A stretch of DNA of 64,000 bases from Metellina segmentata. Its lineage: Eukaryota > Arthropoda > Arachnida > Araneae > Tetragnathidae. The stretch covers positions 79,715,641 to 79,779,640 of the forward strand of contig OX375872.1 in the NCBI GenBank assembly GCA_947359465.1, read 5' to 3'. The translations under genes were made by a program, and so were the position numbers. This document shows, piece by piece, positions 45,340-58,700 of the stretch; within the stretch, counting starts at the first letter, position 1; the number at the start of each line of letters is the position of its first letter. Under the pieces are notes generated by a model, which saw only the letters and a program-made list of their open reading frames with translations, made no database searches and had not been told where the DNA came from.

Positions 45340-45965
45340 TCGGTAAATTAGTACTTAGTAGGATATGCTATAGCATCCACAACAGCTTTTAAACGTCTGA
45401 GAATAGAGTTCACTAATTTTTTTGTAATTTCTGCATCAATGTTCCTCCAATCTTAAATCATTACTGTTTTTAGTTCGCTTTTCGTTTTAATGTCGTGTCT
45501 TCGCACTCTAACCTCCAGTTCTCACCAAATATGTAATATTGAGTTTAAATCCGGCGACTAAGGTGATGTTTTCAGAACTTGTGGACGATTATAGAGACAC
45601 CAGAGGCAAACGTTGAGAGCCGTGTGCTTAGGATCGCTATCTTGATTTAAAAAAAATTGTTTCACTATCAAAATTTTAGGCTGATAATTTTAAATTGTCT
45701 TTTAAAATATTTTAATAAAGAGGAAGATTCATTATGCCATCAATAAATACCAAATTACCTAGTCCTGATGCTGACATGCCCCCCCCCCCCCCACACACAC
45801 ACAAAGACACCTCCACCGTCACGCTCCAACTGTTCTGGGATTAAGATCCTCATTTTTGCTCTCGTATAAATCTCTGATCACGTTGAGTTAACTTTGCCGG
45901 ACGACCTTTTCTTACCTTGTTTTCGATCCGATTTTCTTCTTTAAACCTTACTGAATTTTTAAAAA
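45340..45965 (-). pseudogene. Tc1-type transposase remnant
   Basis: Minus-strand frames give a GRP-type linker (KVRKGRPAKLTQRDQRFI) near 45880-45950. Then comes a central piece (GNLVFIDGIMN), and a C-terminal piece with NWRLECEDTTLK and ILRRLKAVVDAIAYPTK. Frames are broken and the middle is shortened. A C-rich run and (CA)n at 45779-45804 sit inside. Confidence 0.65.
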
Positions 45966-46020
45966 GTTTTTAAAAATTGTGTTAACTTTTTTAAATACTT
46001 AATCTAAGTGCAAGTAGACA

Positions 46021-46921
46021 CCCTATAGCACAATTTTCATTATTTCCATGGTTATCACCATGGTCATTAACTATATGGAATATAATTTTGGACTTCGAAG
46101 TCCCAACATGACTTTACTGAAGCACTATTTTTGTAATAACAATATTATATTATTTGGTAATATTTGAAATTTTAATGGTAATTTGAAAAAGATACAAAAA
46201 GAAAAACAATAATTTTATCAAATAATTCTGTGCATAATATAAAAAATATAAAATAGAAAAAAAGTCAATATTTATTTATTTATTACATTATCTTATATTC
46301 TGAAAGCAGATCACTTCCATCGCTACTATTTTTTTATGGTATTTAAAAAACATTTTTGTTTTTATTTATACATTTTCATTTATACTCATTTATATTATAG
46401 CATATACAAATTCCGAACACTTTGAATGCAGTCTTGACTCAACTCTCCTAGAAGCACACATTTCACATCTTCCTCGTGATGTGACAAATGTTGGCCAGTG
46501 GCACCCAGTGTTTTGGAACCGAACATTTTTAGGCACGGATGCATTTTCCCTTCTTTTTGCAGCTTGCTGAGCTCACAAATTTTTGTCACAAGACCTGACG
46601 GGACTCGAAAGTCCCAACTATGAAATAGTATATAAATTTATAATATGGGCTCATAAAGTTCATAACATAAAATTTTACATAATATATAATTAATAATAAA
46701 AACTAACAATTATAACTTACCCAATTGCAAAACAAATAAGTATTTTATATATGCAAACACATGGACGATTTTCAATCTTCTAGGCATCCATCTTGGCCTT
46801 GCATCATTTTATATACTTGTCTCTAGCAAGCTTCCAAACAGAAATAAGCCATCCAAAAATTGAAGAACGAACGTCAAAGAAGTTGACTTCAAAAAGTCCC
46901 AATGGGTCTCACATAAAGCGT
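46021..46921. other. Unassigned AT-rich DNA
   Basis: No gene is recognised. Two segments carrying gggact(t)cgaaagtcccaac-like motifs occur near 46085 and 46600. The open frame at 46395-46589 (-) has no known motif. Confidence 0.5.
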
Positions 46922-47235
46922 TTAAATTAATGCAGTACCATGAGAAAACTGATGGGACTTATATAACTTGGCACGACACCATTCCAGTGTTTGACGGCGA
47001 TGCAATGCTGCTAAAGGCAGTCGTCGTAACGATCTACGTGAGTTTAGTCCCACGTCGTGAAGCCGTCGACAAATGTTGCGATCACTTATTGGATGATCGA
47101 GAGAGGTTCCCACTGCCCGTTGGATGTCTGCAATAGTGGCTGTTGGATCAGTACGCCCATGTCTTACAACACGTCGATCTTCTCTCGGTTCGGTTTCTAT
47201 AGGCCTTTCTGAAACTGGTTGACGCTGGCATGTGT
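46922..47235 (-). pseudogene. Tc1 transposase DNA-binding fragment
   Basis: The minus strand reads RRVVRHGRTDPTATIADIQR, then ISDRNICRRLHDVGLNSRRS and ALHRRQTLEWCR, the second helix-turn-helix and linker of a Tc1 transposase. DDE parts are absent. Confidence 0.8.
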
Positions 47236-47260
47236 TTAATTATAAAACCCTTGACATGGT

Positions 47261-47645
47261 GACAGTTAATTGACTAGATTAATTTATACTTAGTTATGAT
47301 CTGTTTAGAGGTTATAAAGTTATGAATTATATTTCCAAAAGATGCAACTCCGAAAGCAAAAAGTTTAATGAACGAAGTGCCGCGTATTTTTACAAAGCTA
47401 TCTAAAACAAGTTATTTATGCGAACTCGAGACAATAATCGTGTTGCAAAAGTTTATTGTAGAGCAATAAGCTAAATGAAACGAAGACAATGAGGAGAAAA
47501 ATTAATTTTCAACAATTAGTGCTTTATGACAATTAATGTTTAATGTTATATATGAAAGGCGATAATTAATTGACTGGATTAATTTATACGTTATTATGAT
47601 CTTTATAGAGGTATTAAAGTTATGAAATATATTCCTAAAAGATGG
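47261..47645. repeat. Direct repeat, about 90 bp, 297 bp apart
   Basis: The segments at about 47261-47350 and 47557-47645 share ttaattgact, ggattaatttatac-like, ttatgatct and taaagttatgaa blocks in order. They may be a duplicated unit or ends of an unidentified element. Confidence 0.65.
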
Positions 47646-49030
47646 TGAAATATATTTCCAAAAAATGAAGTTTTATGAACAAAAAAAAAAAAAAGCCCGG
47701 GTATTTTTGAAAAAGCTAACTGACCCTGAATCCTCTTTGTAAATTCCGCTTTGAAGTGTTTCCTAAAGAGAAACGACTTTACATTTAGTATGGTATTTTA
47801 AGTAGAGCTGGCAGAATCGACGATCCTTTGAAAAGCATCATTTTTCAATTAGTTAACTGAATGTTTCCCATTTTGTTGCAGCATTCTGTTTTATTTGTTC
47901 CCGAAATGTGAGGGAGAGGTGAAATAGTTCAACGAAAACACTGTTGTCATCGGATGGTTGAGCTCTAATGTCAACAGGATAAAAGCTCTAATTCCAAGAG
48001 GCATTGGCTAAACACATCGGCACGTAAAACACCAGTTTCATCCTATTTCATTCGGAATGAATCGCCTACGGAAATTCCATTGATCGCTTAGAATCTGTAT
48101 CCCTTTTTGGAAAATACTGAAGCTTGGAGAGTTATCAGGTAAATATGTCAGTTTTTTAGCTTTTCTGTAATATAACAAAAATATGTTTACTGATGAAAGG
48201 TCAACGCACTATATTCGCTTCCTCACTGGGAGACTACGAAGTTATAGCTCTAAGAGAAAGGGAAGATACCATTATCTGATTTGGTGGGCTAGAATACAGG
48301 AATTCTAACAAATCCCTCTTCTAAATCATCTTGAGTAATTCTTAAGTCAGGACGAAATTCCAGCATTAGTCTCGGACGTTCCCTCGTCACAAGTTTGACG
48401 TCACACAAGTTTGACGTTTTGACTTTTAGAGGGGTTCACACGCATATATCAGTTCCGCAACCTGCAGTCTTATTTTATTTTTCTTTGAATATTTAAATAT
48501 TTTCTTGTAAATATTCTATTTTGGCTAGTGCAAAACATTGCATGTCTTGGCGCGGACGCCCTGACACATTGTCTCGGACCTTTGGGGGTCCACGAATCTC
48601 ACTTTGGGAACCACTTATATGAGGGGTTAACACGTACATGTACGCATATGACTTCTGACCAGTTTTTTTTTACCTTCTTTGACCAATAGAATCTTTCCCA
48701 GATTTATTTTAAACCAATAGACGTTTTCAGACATTGTGTGTTTTGTGGGGCAAAAGCAACAATGTAGAACTCGGAAATCTTAGGATGCTCAGAGTTGTCA
48801 ATGTAATAGTTCTGAACAATAAAACAAGAGAAGCAGTTATGCAGCGATATAGCTAAATTGTTGTGACCTAGGACAAATAAGCCTGATACAGTGCTATCTA
48901 AAACTAAATTTACGTATTTAAAATGGCAAAGTATATTGTTTAATAATTAGGATAAAATAAACCAATTAATGCCAAATTTGTTAACGTTTGGCTTTTCATA
49001 AAACTTGCAAAAAGCAGAGCTTTGTGATTA
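47646..49030. other. Unassigned DNA with possible hAT end
   Basis: Near 48570-48617 the inverted strand reads aagtggttcccaaagtgaga and then tcgtggaccccc, like a degraded hAT terminus. Nothing else is recognised. Confidence 0.4.
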
Positions 49031-49245
49031 GCGCCTGTTAACTCTCCAAATGGTTTCGGCAAGATATTCCGTCCATTAAGAACTGACCAATTTTGTTAAT
49101 GACGTTATATCTCGTTGTCAAGATACTGCCGATTTTTCGACGATGACAAGATCAAGATCTGATCTGTTTTCTTTTATTGACGAGGTATTTCGTCCATTAA
49201 GATTTGGTCAGTTCTACTAATGAAGAGATACCTCGTCGAAACAAC
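49031..49245 (-). repeat. GACGAGATATCTCGTC repeat, copy 1
   Basis: The segment carries gttaactctccaaatggttt, then repeated cgtcattaa/gaccaattttgttaatgac motifs and cctcgtc. The same unit, inverted, occurs at 56030-56280. Confidence 0.7.
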
Positions 49246-49608
49246 CATCAGGAGGTTTTATGGGTCTCCAGGATGAAAGTAAAAAAGGGTGCCAACCTTT
49301 TTGTCTTCAAACTTGTTTGAGAAAAGAGTTTTATTGCTTTGTCTATTTTTTTTTATGAATAGTACTTAATACGATTACTGGGGGTGGGGTTGGAGGATGC
49401 AGAACAAGAGGGGCTTTTAATCTTGGTGTTCTAAAAATGTAGTTTATAGAAACTATTCATTAGATTTGCAAAACACTGGAAAGTACTGCAATGACACGAC
49501 CTCCACCAAAAAATTTTGAATGTAAACTTATAAAATTTTTTTTAAGAACAAAAAAATGTTTAAATAAATATTTTTGGAACTCTCCGTTCCCTTTAACCAC
49601 GTCTCCAC

Positions 49609-49716
<108 letters not shown>

Positions 49717-50027
49717 TTCAGTGGTAAAATGTATAAATAAATAAATATAACTCGATAAAAACTCGAAGAGAGAGAAAGCCAAAACGACGATTTTTTAACT
49801 TTAATCTGAGTGAGACTTCAGTTTCTATTTTAAGGTTCTTGATTTTCACCGCTAAAAAACATCATATATGAAAATCAACATATGGCGATCGTCATGTGCA
49901 ATGGGTACCTCACCACAGACTCTATCCCCTCACCCTAATTCCTACTGATGTTATCATACAGTCCATATAACGCGTGTAGTGGGTGGGTCCTTGAGCATGG
50001 CCAATCATGCTCTGTCTGTCTTTCTAA

Positions 50028-50961
50028 GGACCGTATTCACAAGTCCAAGTTAACCCGCGGATCAACGATAATTATCGGGTTATCGAAAAAACCGTATTCA
50101 CAATGCCTGATCCGTGGTTTAAACCACCGTTTCGGTGTTACATTTTGATCCTCCGAAATAGGCGAATTCACTCTCGGTTGAGAGTTACGCATGCGTAGTA
50201 CTATCTTTTTGCGAAGGAAGCGAGCTAAACAAATTGGATGGCACAATTTATTCTATGCTAAAATACAGTATTCTTGCGACGACGCGTATTCAACTGATAT
50301 TATATGAATCGGAACAAGAGCGTGATTACATTTCCTATAAAATAGATATGCCCAGATGTGTTCTGGTTTGAACTTGTTCTGAGTCGCCAGAGTAGAACCT
50401 AATGAGAGAGCTAACGGAAGAATATGACTTGTGAGATGCAAATTAGTCGTGGAATAAAATTTATTTTGTTGATTTATTATGAATGAAAGAAAATGACACT
50501 GCAAGTTTCTTTTCACACCACCAACACACCCATACTGACAAGTACAAAGATAATAGGATTACATTAATTTGTCAAGGCATTGTGCACAATTCTTTCTTGC
50601 AAAATTTAGGTTTCCATAAAAATCCAATTTGAAATTAAATACCTTTGCATTTCATTTTCCAAACCCAAATTAAAATGCCGTGTGCGTTCTATTGAAATCT
50701 CAATTTGGAATCAATTCTGCGGTGAAGTACGTGTTTGATCAGTTTGAATGCAGATAAGGGCGTTGTAACAGTATAAACAATAACATGTGATCGTGAGGAG
50801 ATGGAAGTAGCCAATCACCAGCGAGTGTACCATTGTAATCCATGGATCACTTAACCCGCCGTTTGAGAACAAAAAAATACGGTTCTTGATGATCTGCGAT
50901 TTAACTCTGACCCGCGGTTCAACTGTTCCTCGGGTTAACTCGAGACTTATGAATATGGCCG
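50028..50961. mobile_element. Harbinger-type MITE, 934 bp
   Basis: The ends are inverted repeats: ggaccgtattcacaagtcca and, inverted, cggccatattcataagtctc, continuing into agttaacccg. TAA lies at both flanks (50025-50027, 50962-50964). Three-base T/A-rich duplications and ends starting GG-CC suit PIF/Harbinger. No transposase frame is present. Confidence 0.75.
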
Positions 50962-50964
50962 TAA

Positions 50965-52705
50965 TTTTCACCTCAAATTTTCCCGCCTTTATTAAAGCCA
51001 ACCTCATGTTTTAAGACAGGGCTTGCTTCGATCATCCACACAGAGTTGCTAGAACTGGTAGCAACCGCACCCTTTGTACTTTTTAACTTTTAAGGCTAAA
51101 AAATGTTTTTTATTTTATTGTCTTTGAGGAAAAGAAACAGCTGTAAATCTAGTTGATTAATTAGGTTGCCTAATGCTAAGAATTAGATTTTTGTTGCTTT
51201 CGATGGAATCTCGACATTCCTTTTATCAATGTTGCACTACGCCAAGCATGAAATTTATCTGTTCGTAACATTAAGATATGGCCCTAAATATAAATTTCTT
51301 AGGCTTCTTCAAAAAAATGACAAGGATTCTTTTTATATTTGCTGACCTATTCCTCTCGATATTTGGGAAAGATGAGTGGATAACTGTAACTTTTGAAGAG
51401 ATACCAATGGAAAGATCATTAAATATTAGAACTCTACCCACAGACCTAACTAAGACTTACATCTTAGGAGTCACATTCACAGCGCAGCAGATCTAAGAAA
51501 GGTTGCAATAAATGCCAATTCCGATCTCTGTGACTTAAAGAGAGGTTGTGAAATATCGGTTTTTACCAGTTTTGGTGATTGGTGGCAAAGCGTTAAGAAA
51601 ACATCATTTTAGGTTTCCTTAGTTATGATATTTTATTATTTCAGCTTTATTTGCCTTGTTTTAAGATCATGTCAGGGAAAAATTCATATTACGGCAATAG
51701 CAACCTTGACATAATGCAGCGAGAAATGTAATCTGACCAAGTCATGCCACACTAATGAAAGTTAGAGACTACCTTTCAACATGAATATATGTGATCATTA
51801 TGCTGCAAGTATTTTTTCTGTACTCAAGGAACTATTAAAAAAAATATTGATGCTATATAACATGATTTCATAACTCATTAAAATTTCTTTTCATTGAATG
51901 TTGTACTAAGGAATTAATCCCAAAATCTTGCCGTCAGTGTCTTCTACGGAGAAAAGTACAGGGAGTCCTAAAAGTTCCCGTACTGACGTTTCGTAAATTT
52001 ATTATACAAAATTTAGCATTCTCAACAATTTCAAAATAATTTCTGTACCTGAATCATCTGAGACACGTCACTTTTTAATTTGACGAGTCACTTTTTAATT
52101 TGACGATCCTACTTTAATATTAATCTAGAGATGAAGTATTATATGGACACAGTGAATACTTTTAAGAATTTATGAATCCAGGTCTTTATTTGGCATAAAA
52201 ATTGCACTTTTATTTAATTCAGCATAACGAAAATTCTATTTCTAATTTTAAGACCCTATCCGAAACGAAACCCTGACTACGCTTCTGATTTTGCATCTCA
52301 GTTATTTATAATTATGTCAAGGGTATTTACAACGAACAAGTTAGGTTTAAGAACATATTTATTTCAACAGAATGATAGAAAACGGACAATCAAATCTATT
52401 CACTTATTATGTGTCTTCAATACAATGGATAACGGACATTTTCCTAGTATATTCAGAAATAGACCCCCTTCTTATATAAAGTCAATATTAATATTTTTAA
52501 AGAGCGTGTTTTAGTAAAATTGGAACAAAACTATAGCTTTGCAAGTTTTAAAGCACCTAAGCTAAATTATGGGCTTTCGTTTGGTTTTAAAAGTACTGTA
52601 TCATCGTTAACTTACAAAACCTTAACTTATATATTCTATTACTGAATTGTTTTACTTTTTCAGGCAAAGAAAAACAGACTATAGATTTTTTTGTTTGATG
52701 AAGTC
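50965..52705. other. Unassigned DNA 5' of the protease gene
   Basis: No clear gene. A fragment near 51959-51990 (acagggagtcctaaaagttc) looks like a transposon terminus. Two 20-bp units gtcactttttaatttgacga lie in tandem near 52066-52105. The open frame 51278-51496 (+) is unassigned. The stretch should include the promoter of the protease gene, not identified. Confidence 0.45.
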
Positions 52706-52784
52706 ATGACACTTTTACTTTTTGGATGCATTCTTTCTTTGTGCTTGCCTAGTGTTCTTTCCTTAGAATATAACAGACAAACGA
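52706..52784 (+). CDS. CLIP protease exon 1: signal peptide
   Basis: MTLLLFGCILSLCLPSVLSL has a hydrophobic core and a cleavable end; EYNRQT follows before the donor ACGA/GTGAGT. The start is the only ATG in this frame that yields a signal peptide. A four-codon upstream frame (ATGAAGTCATGA, 52698-52709) overlaps it as ATGA. A TTTTTCAG near 52663 could be the acceptor of a 5' UTR intron. Confidence 0.85.
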
Positions 52785-55700
52785 GTGAGTAGATTTTAAA
52801 AATTACTTTTAAAAGTGAATATGATTTAAATAATGCATGTCTTTGTTTACAAAATATGGATACTTCAATAATATCCGATTTGTAGATCTTGTACTTGTTT
52901 TTCATTGTGGTATTTGATGTTGTTATTGCTTTGTATGTACATTGTTTTTAATATTTTATCTTGTATCTGAAGCGTTTTTAAAATAAAGGAAACGTGTTTC
53001 AAAGAAAATGACTGTAAATCTTTTACTATTACCAGTAATTTTAAAATATTAAACTCACCAATTTGCTAGCTTCGTGTAAAGTACTCTTATGAAATTTTAA
53101 GTAAGATAATGTTTACTAACAGCGCTATAGGATCTCATCTATGTAAGTATTCAAGTAAGCTTCTAGATGGGCTTACATTAGTTTGTAGCAATGTTTGATA
53201 ACGCATACTTCAATCCTCGGTATGAAAACATCAGTTACTAACGTTTTACGAAATGATTTTACAGTGAGTTCATCGTCATAGCAGTGGTTCGTAAACTATC
53301 AATGTTAGCTGTAAGTCACAATCAAAACTACCAAAGGAAAAATTCCAAAACAAAATATTTATTAAACAAATACTAGGTTAGATTATACCACATGAGTATC
53401 TGTTCGATTCCTCCCTGGGTGTATTTCTCTCTCTTTTGTGTCAATAAAACTATAATTATATGTGTATCTCTATTTACTTCACGTTGTTAGACACAGCTTG
53501 TTCAAATATTGCCCTTGTACCATACAACCCAATCTAATCAACCTTCATGAGTTAAATTTATATTAAGTAAATTTAATGCAGGAAATATTTTTTGTTAACG
53601 TCTTGTTTAAAGGGAGGTTTGGTTTGCCATTTTGCGGTCATTTCTTTGTTACAAGAGGGGACAGACAGGGACCTACTACTAAAAGTGAATTCGGAACTAC
53701 CACAAACATACCTGTTTCAACCATGATTCAAACCTAGAGCCTGTTAAATTAAGGGCCAGGCCGGCTAAAAGGAGTAGGAAGGTCCAGAGTACGGACAGTT
53801 TTAACTCACCTACTTTTGTGTACCTTTTCTCAGAATATACGGAAAACACTGATTTGAAAATTCTGTATATACTGAATAGATATATACTGATATATATAAT
53901 CGGTTTAGAGCTGAAACTATTAAGTGACAAGTTTTTATTCTATTGTACATATGTTTAAAGACTGGCCTATTAGTTTTTAGGTAAAAAAAAAACTATACAA
54001 GGTTTTGATATAGTCTTTATGTACTATATCTTTTAAGATTATATTTGACAGTGTACTTCTCATCATTATGGAAATAAGCATTAGTGTTTCGAAAAAATGT
54101 CAATTAATGAGTTTGTGTTCCAAACCAATGATATCCTGACTGCATAACATTTTATAAATGTTTCCATCAAATTTAATAGAAAATCAAAATTCATGTTTTT
54201 TTAAAAAATGTATCAAAATGATTACTCTTCTTTCAGTAAAATGGTCATTTTAGTAAAAACTTGGTTCTTATAGAGAGCATGTTGGGAAAGTTTCACCAGA
54301 CGAAAGTTTGTTTGTTTTTTGGGGTTTTATGGCGCTAGGGCCATATTTGGCCATGCTGCGCCAGACACAAGACATACAATATCAAGTAATAGACAGACAC
54401 ACACAATAAAAGTTTTACTGACACAGACGAGTCACAAGACAAAAAAGTATTTTCTTAGAAAATTGACTTAGACTATAAAAAAAATGTTAATTTTGAGAAA
54501 TTTCAAAATTTAAGATTACTAATTTAGTTTAATATTAGCCTTACATGTGTTTTTTTTAAAGAGTAGACACAGAAATGAATTGTTTTTATGCACAAATCCA
54601 TAATACACACATCTATCAATAATGACACATCTTTATAAAAATCTGAAAATTAATAATTTTAAGTGTTTTAAAGATTTATGATTTGAAATATTTTATTTTC
54701 TTAAGGAACCCAAATTTTTTTCAACACCCTTAAGAAGAATTTTATTTTGAAATGGTCTCCTTTTTTTATGTTACAGGTGAAAAGGTGGTGGTTCCACGTT
54801 CATCGAATTATGAAGATTCATGCACTACACCGTCTGAAAAATCCGGTAGCTGCATTCCTCTCCTTCAGTGCCGGAGTTTGATTGAACAAAGAAACATTGG
54901 CCTCGTAAGAAGATCCATGTGTGGCCTAGAGGGGAAAGCACCAAAAGTTTGCTGCGCAAGTATAGAAGATGACGACCTCCATTACGTGACCTCCTCCCAA
55001 GCAGCGACAAATGCACCGCTCCAAATTGCTGATGCACCACTAAATAATTCGTTTTCCAATGAAACTCAAAAAGTAGGGAGGCAGAGAACACAGAGTGCTT
55101 TCTCATCAGGTACAACATATTTCTAATAAACGTAACAGAGAAGAAATAAGGGGTTACCAATAACAGTAAAAAAATATGAGAGAATAAAAAATGAAAAACC
55201 TTCAAAACAACGACTAATAAAAATTTAGAACTTATGAAAGATCGTAAATAGCCATATCAGTGGAGGAAGACGTCCACATTATCAGGACAGAGGTAAGTCG
55301 CAAGAAGGAACACGAGTTTAAATATGTTGTTGTGAAATAGTGCTGTGGCCCACTACTCATTAATTTTAACTAGTATCTCCCAGGCCCAGTGTAAAGGCTG
55401 GGAAGTACCATTGATGTGAAATACAGGTAGACTGAGCATTACTAGTGAGAGGAGATCCAAAAGTGTGACCAATAAGTCGACTAGTAATCACGTGAAAGCT
55501 CTGTTAAAAATTGACTTGGTTGGCGTATTCGACATCATATCGCCTCGTTTGGCGAATATAACGCCTTATGACAGTAAATGTGTGAATGCGTATTTTATAT
55601 TGAGTGGCGAAAAAAATGGTGAAATCGCCAAAGTCTATTACTATCTATTTAAATAGGCAGTGTTTTTCTGATGTTTAACTCCAGAGCAGATCTCGCATAT

Positions 55701-58700
55701 TGGACGACTTCAGCACATTCAATATCAAACTGGTGTGTAAATGAAGAAATGTAGGTTTGTATTAAGGAAATGTGTGTAAATAAGGAAATAAACAAATATG
55801 ACATCGCTCAACAGTGTTGGGACTTTTCCTACCAGTTTGATTTTAAACAAACATAGCTGGTCCAATCTCTCAGATCAATTCTCGAATTGCACATCACAGA
55901 AGCCTTATCAACTTTTACGTTGCCGAACGCCCTAGTAAATGACTCTAGTGCCTCTTTGTCTTTCTCCTAGAAAAGCTTAGTTAAACAAGTGAGTACTAGT
56001 AACACTATTCTAGAACATCTTTGAACCTCTTGGTGTTTGTCTCGACGAGTTATCTCGTCATTAGCAAAACTAACCAAATCTTGATAGCCGAGATACCTCG
56101 TCATTAGAAAAAACTGACATCATCTTGATCTCGTCATTACCAATAAATGGCAATATCTTCATCATTCGGAATCCAATCGGCATTCTTGATGACTGTATTG
56201 TTCTTATAAGCAAAATTGGTCTGATCTTGACGGACGAGATATCTCGTCGAAACCATATGGAGAGTTAAACTAGTGTTTCTTCTTGTGACTTACATCGGGC
56301 CTGATAATGGTGGATGTTTTGCTCCACCGATATAGCACTGTGATGATATTTCACAAGTCCTTGCCTTTATAAGTCGTTGTTTCGAAATGTTTTCATTTTT
56401 ACTGTCGATTCGACTAAGGTTTTCATCTGTTTACCTAAAAGATAAGATTCCTGGTGAATTAAAAAAAAATAGCATTGTCTGGAAAACCTTGAATACAGTA
56501 TAGAGCGAGAACAGTGGGAAAGTTTATTTCGAAAAAAATGGAAAGCTCGTCAGAGGAAAGAGCTGCTATACGCTAAATCGGGTACTGCGATTATTTGTTT
56601 CGTCTTTTCTCGTAATCACTGCTATCGTTTTTAACACAGAACGAAGCCAGAACTCACATTTGAGACTGCGATTGTGAGGACGCATTGATTAATTTTAACC
56701 TGTCTCCTAATTCAGCGAATAGACTCGTTCAAATCCACTTGACGTAAAAGTCAAGTCACCTGAACTGGTCTATAATACTCCATTGGAGAACAGATCTCTA
56801 AATTGAATGGTATTTAGATCATATAAAATCCTATTAATTGAAATTAAAGGATTCTCGTAAGTTTTTTTATTTTCATCGATAGTTTATCCGATGAAAATGG
56901 AAAATAACAAAACCAAATTATCTACGAACTGTTGTCTTTACCAAACACTATTTCCTGTAAAAATTTAGCTTTCAAGAAAACGGTGCATCGAGCATTACCT
57001 TGTTACATAATTATGAAAAAATGTTTTGCTGAAAGCTTTTAAAGTGCGTACAAATGGGAGAGCCGACTAATTGGGAATGATTATAGGACCTAAATAGAGT
57101 TCTAGTTCCATACTACAATATTGAAAGAGAAATTATGTATATTCCATACATTCACACAAAATCTTTCAGAGGTCATGACAAAGTCTGTTTCAGAATTTCA
57201 TCTTCATGTGTTTTTCAACACAGTTTGTGGGTTAATTTAACTTTTGATTAATTGTACACTCAGAGATAATAATAAAATTTCCTTCAGTGTTCTTACATGA
57301 ACCAAGGTCAGATGAGGAGTTCAAAACCTGAGCTTTGAGTTTAAAAGGAAAAAGTATTTCGTATTATTCTAAATCTTGGTCTTCAAACAAAAAGAAATAA
57401 GTTCGAATGCGATTAAACTTTCTTAATATTTTCCTTTGAATTCAGCATTAATACCTATTTAGGTAGTAGGTAGCTAAATTTACGTCGCACTGGAGCAACA
57501 CAACGGGCCAGGGATCAATCCAGAAGAGAAAGATCCGGCTTTAATTTCAAGAAAAAAAAACCTGGCGATGAATGTAAAGAACCCAATTAATATAGTTCGA
57601 CTCCCACGAGTTGGTAGTCGAGCCACTTTTTTTAGAAGAGCCTATTAATTAAAATGGGAGACTGGTGATAACGTAACAAAAGCGCTTCCACAGCCATGAG
57701 TCTTTAGCCCGGTGCCTGGACTAGCGTGTCTTTCCTGAAGTGGCTCCAAATGGGATCAGAACCAACGCATGTTCGTGGACGATTCTATTTTGGACCGCTT
57801 GTAGGTCGGTAGATATTAAACTCGTGAAAAGTGAATTGATTCTTCAATTCGATTAACTTTTGTAACTTGTTTCGACAGTATTACACAACTATGATTATTT
57901 ATTTACTTGGTCTGGTATTCTTTTTCGTGTCTTCAATGATTTTGAAGCAGATTTCTTTTTCGAAATGTAATTTGATTTCCATAACAAGTTACGAATGTTT
58001 ATCGAATTGAAGAATCGATTAACTTTTCACGAGTTTAATATCTTCCGACCTACCTGCGGTCTAAAATAGAATCTTCACGTTGGCTCTGATCCCATTCATA
58101 GCCACTTTCGGAAAGATACGCTAGCCAGTGCTTGGTTCTAAGTTTATCATTTGTTGCCAAAGGCGATATCATTGATAACGAATTAGCTGGGAGGAAAACA
58201 TCCACAGTGATAGCCGTTCATTCTTTTTATGTACGGTCAGGGCAGGTCAGAGGCCCATGCGACAGATGCGTTCAAATAGGGTACCAAGAGGGAGGGCGCC
58301 GATCAGTGCCGTATCAGGCCGTAATAAAGAGGCGCCGATTGGCACAGTAAAACCTACCAGTAAAAACGTCGTCCACGCAGAGGTGGCAGAATTTTTGCTT
58401 TACGAAGATATGACAATGACAAAAGACTATTCGGAGGGGGTAGGAATTTTGAGTTTCAGTATTCGAAGGATATTAATGTTGAAGACTTAGTTAATGAAAT
58501 TCAATGTTTAAGAACTCAAATTGTGGAACACATTGATTCTTGTAGTCAACTACCAAACTTCACTTGTTAAAGTGAAAATACAAATGTTCTCTTTAAGATC
58601 AATACCCGAATATTGTCCTCAGGGTTTATTATCTTACCGGTAACAACGGCGTCCTGCGAGCGCAGTTTTAGTAAGTTGAAACATTAAAATCTACCTCTGG

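Larger units (their letters stand above)
44162..46020 (-). mobile_element. Tc1-type element split by a Helitron
   Basis: The left end cagtggctctcaaaagtgtt and gtacactt resemble a Tc1 terminus. Transposase remnants appear at 45340-45965. A Helitron (44414-45329) separates the terminus from the coding part. The right terminus is degenerate. Confidence 0.65.

Noticed and set aside
46395..46589. Cysteine- and histidine-containing frame, considered as a piggyBac tail
   Set aside because: Spacing of Cys and His does not fit the piggyBac zinc domain and no TTAA-flanked ends were found.
51278..51496. 72-residue open frame upstream of the protease
   Set aside because: Its hydrophobic start looks mildly like a membrane segment, but no family, exon partner or conserved motif was recognised.
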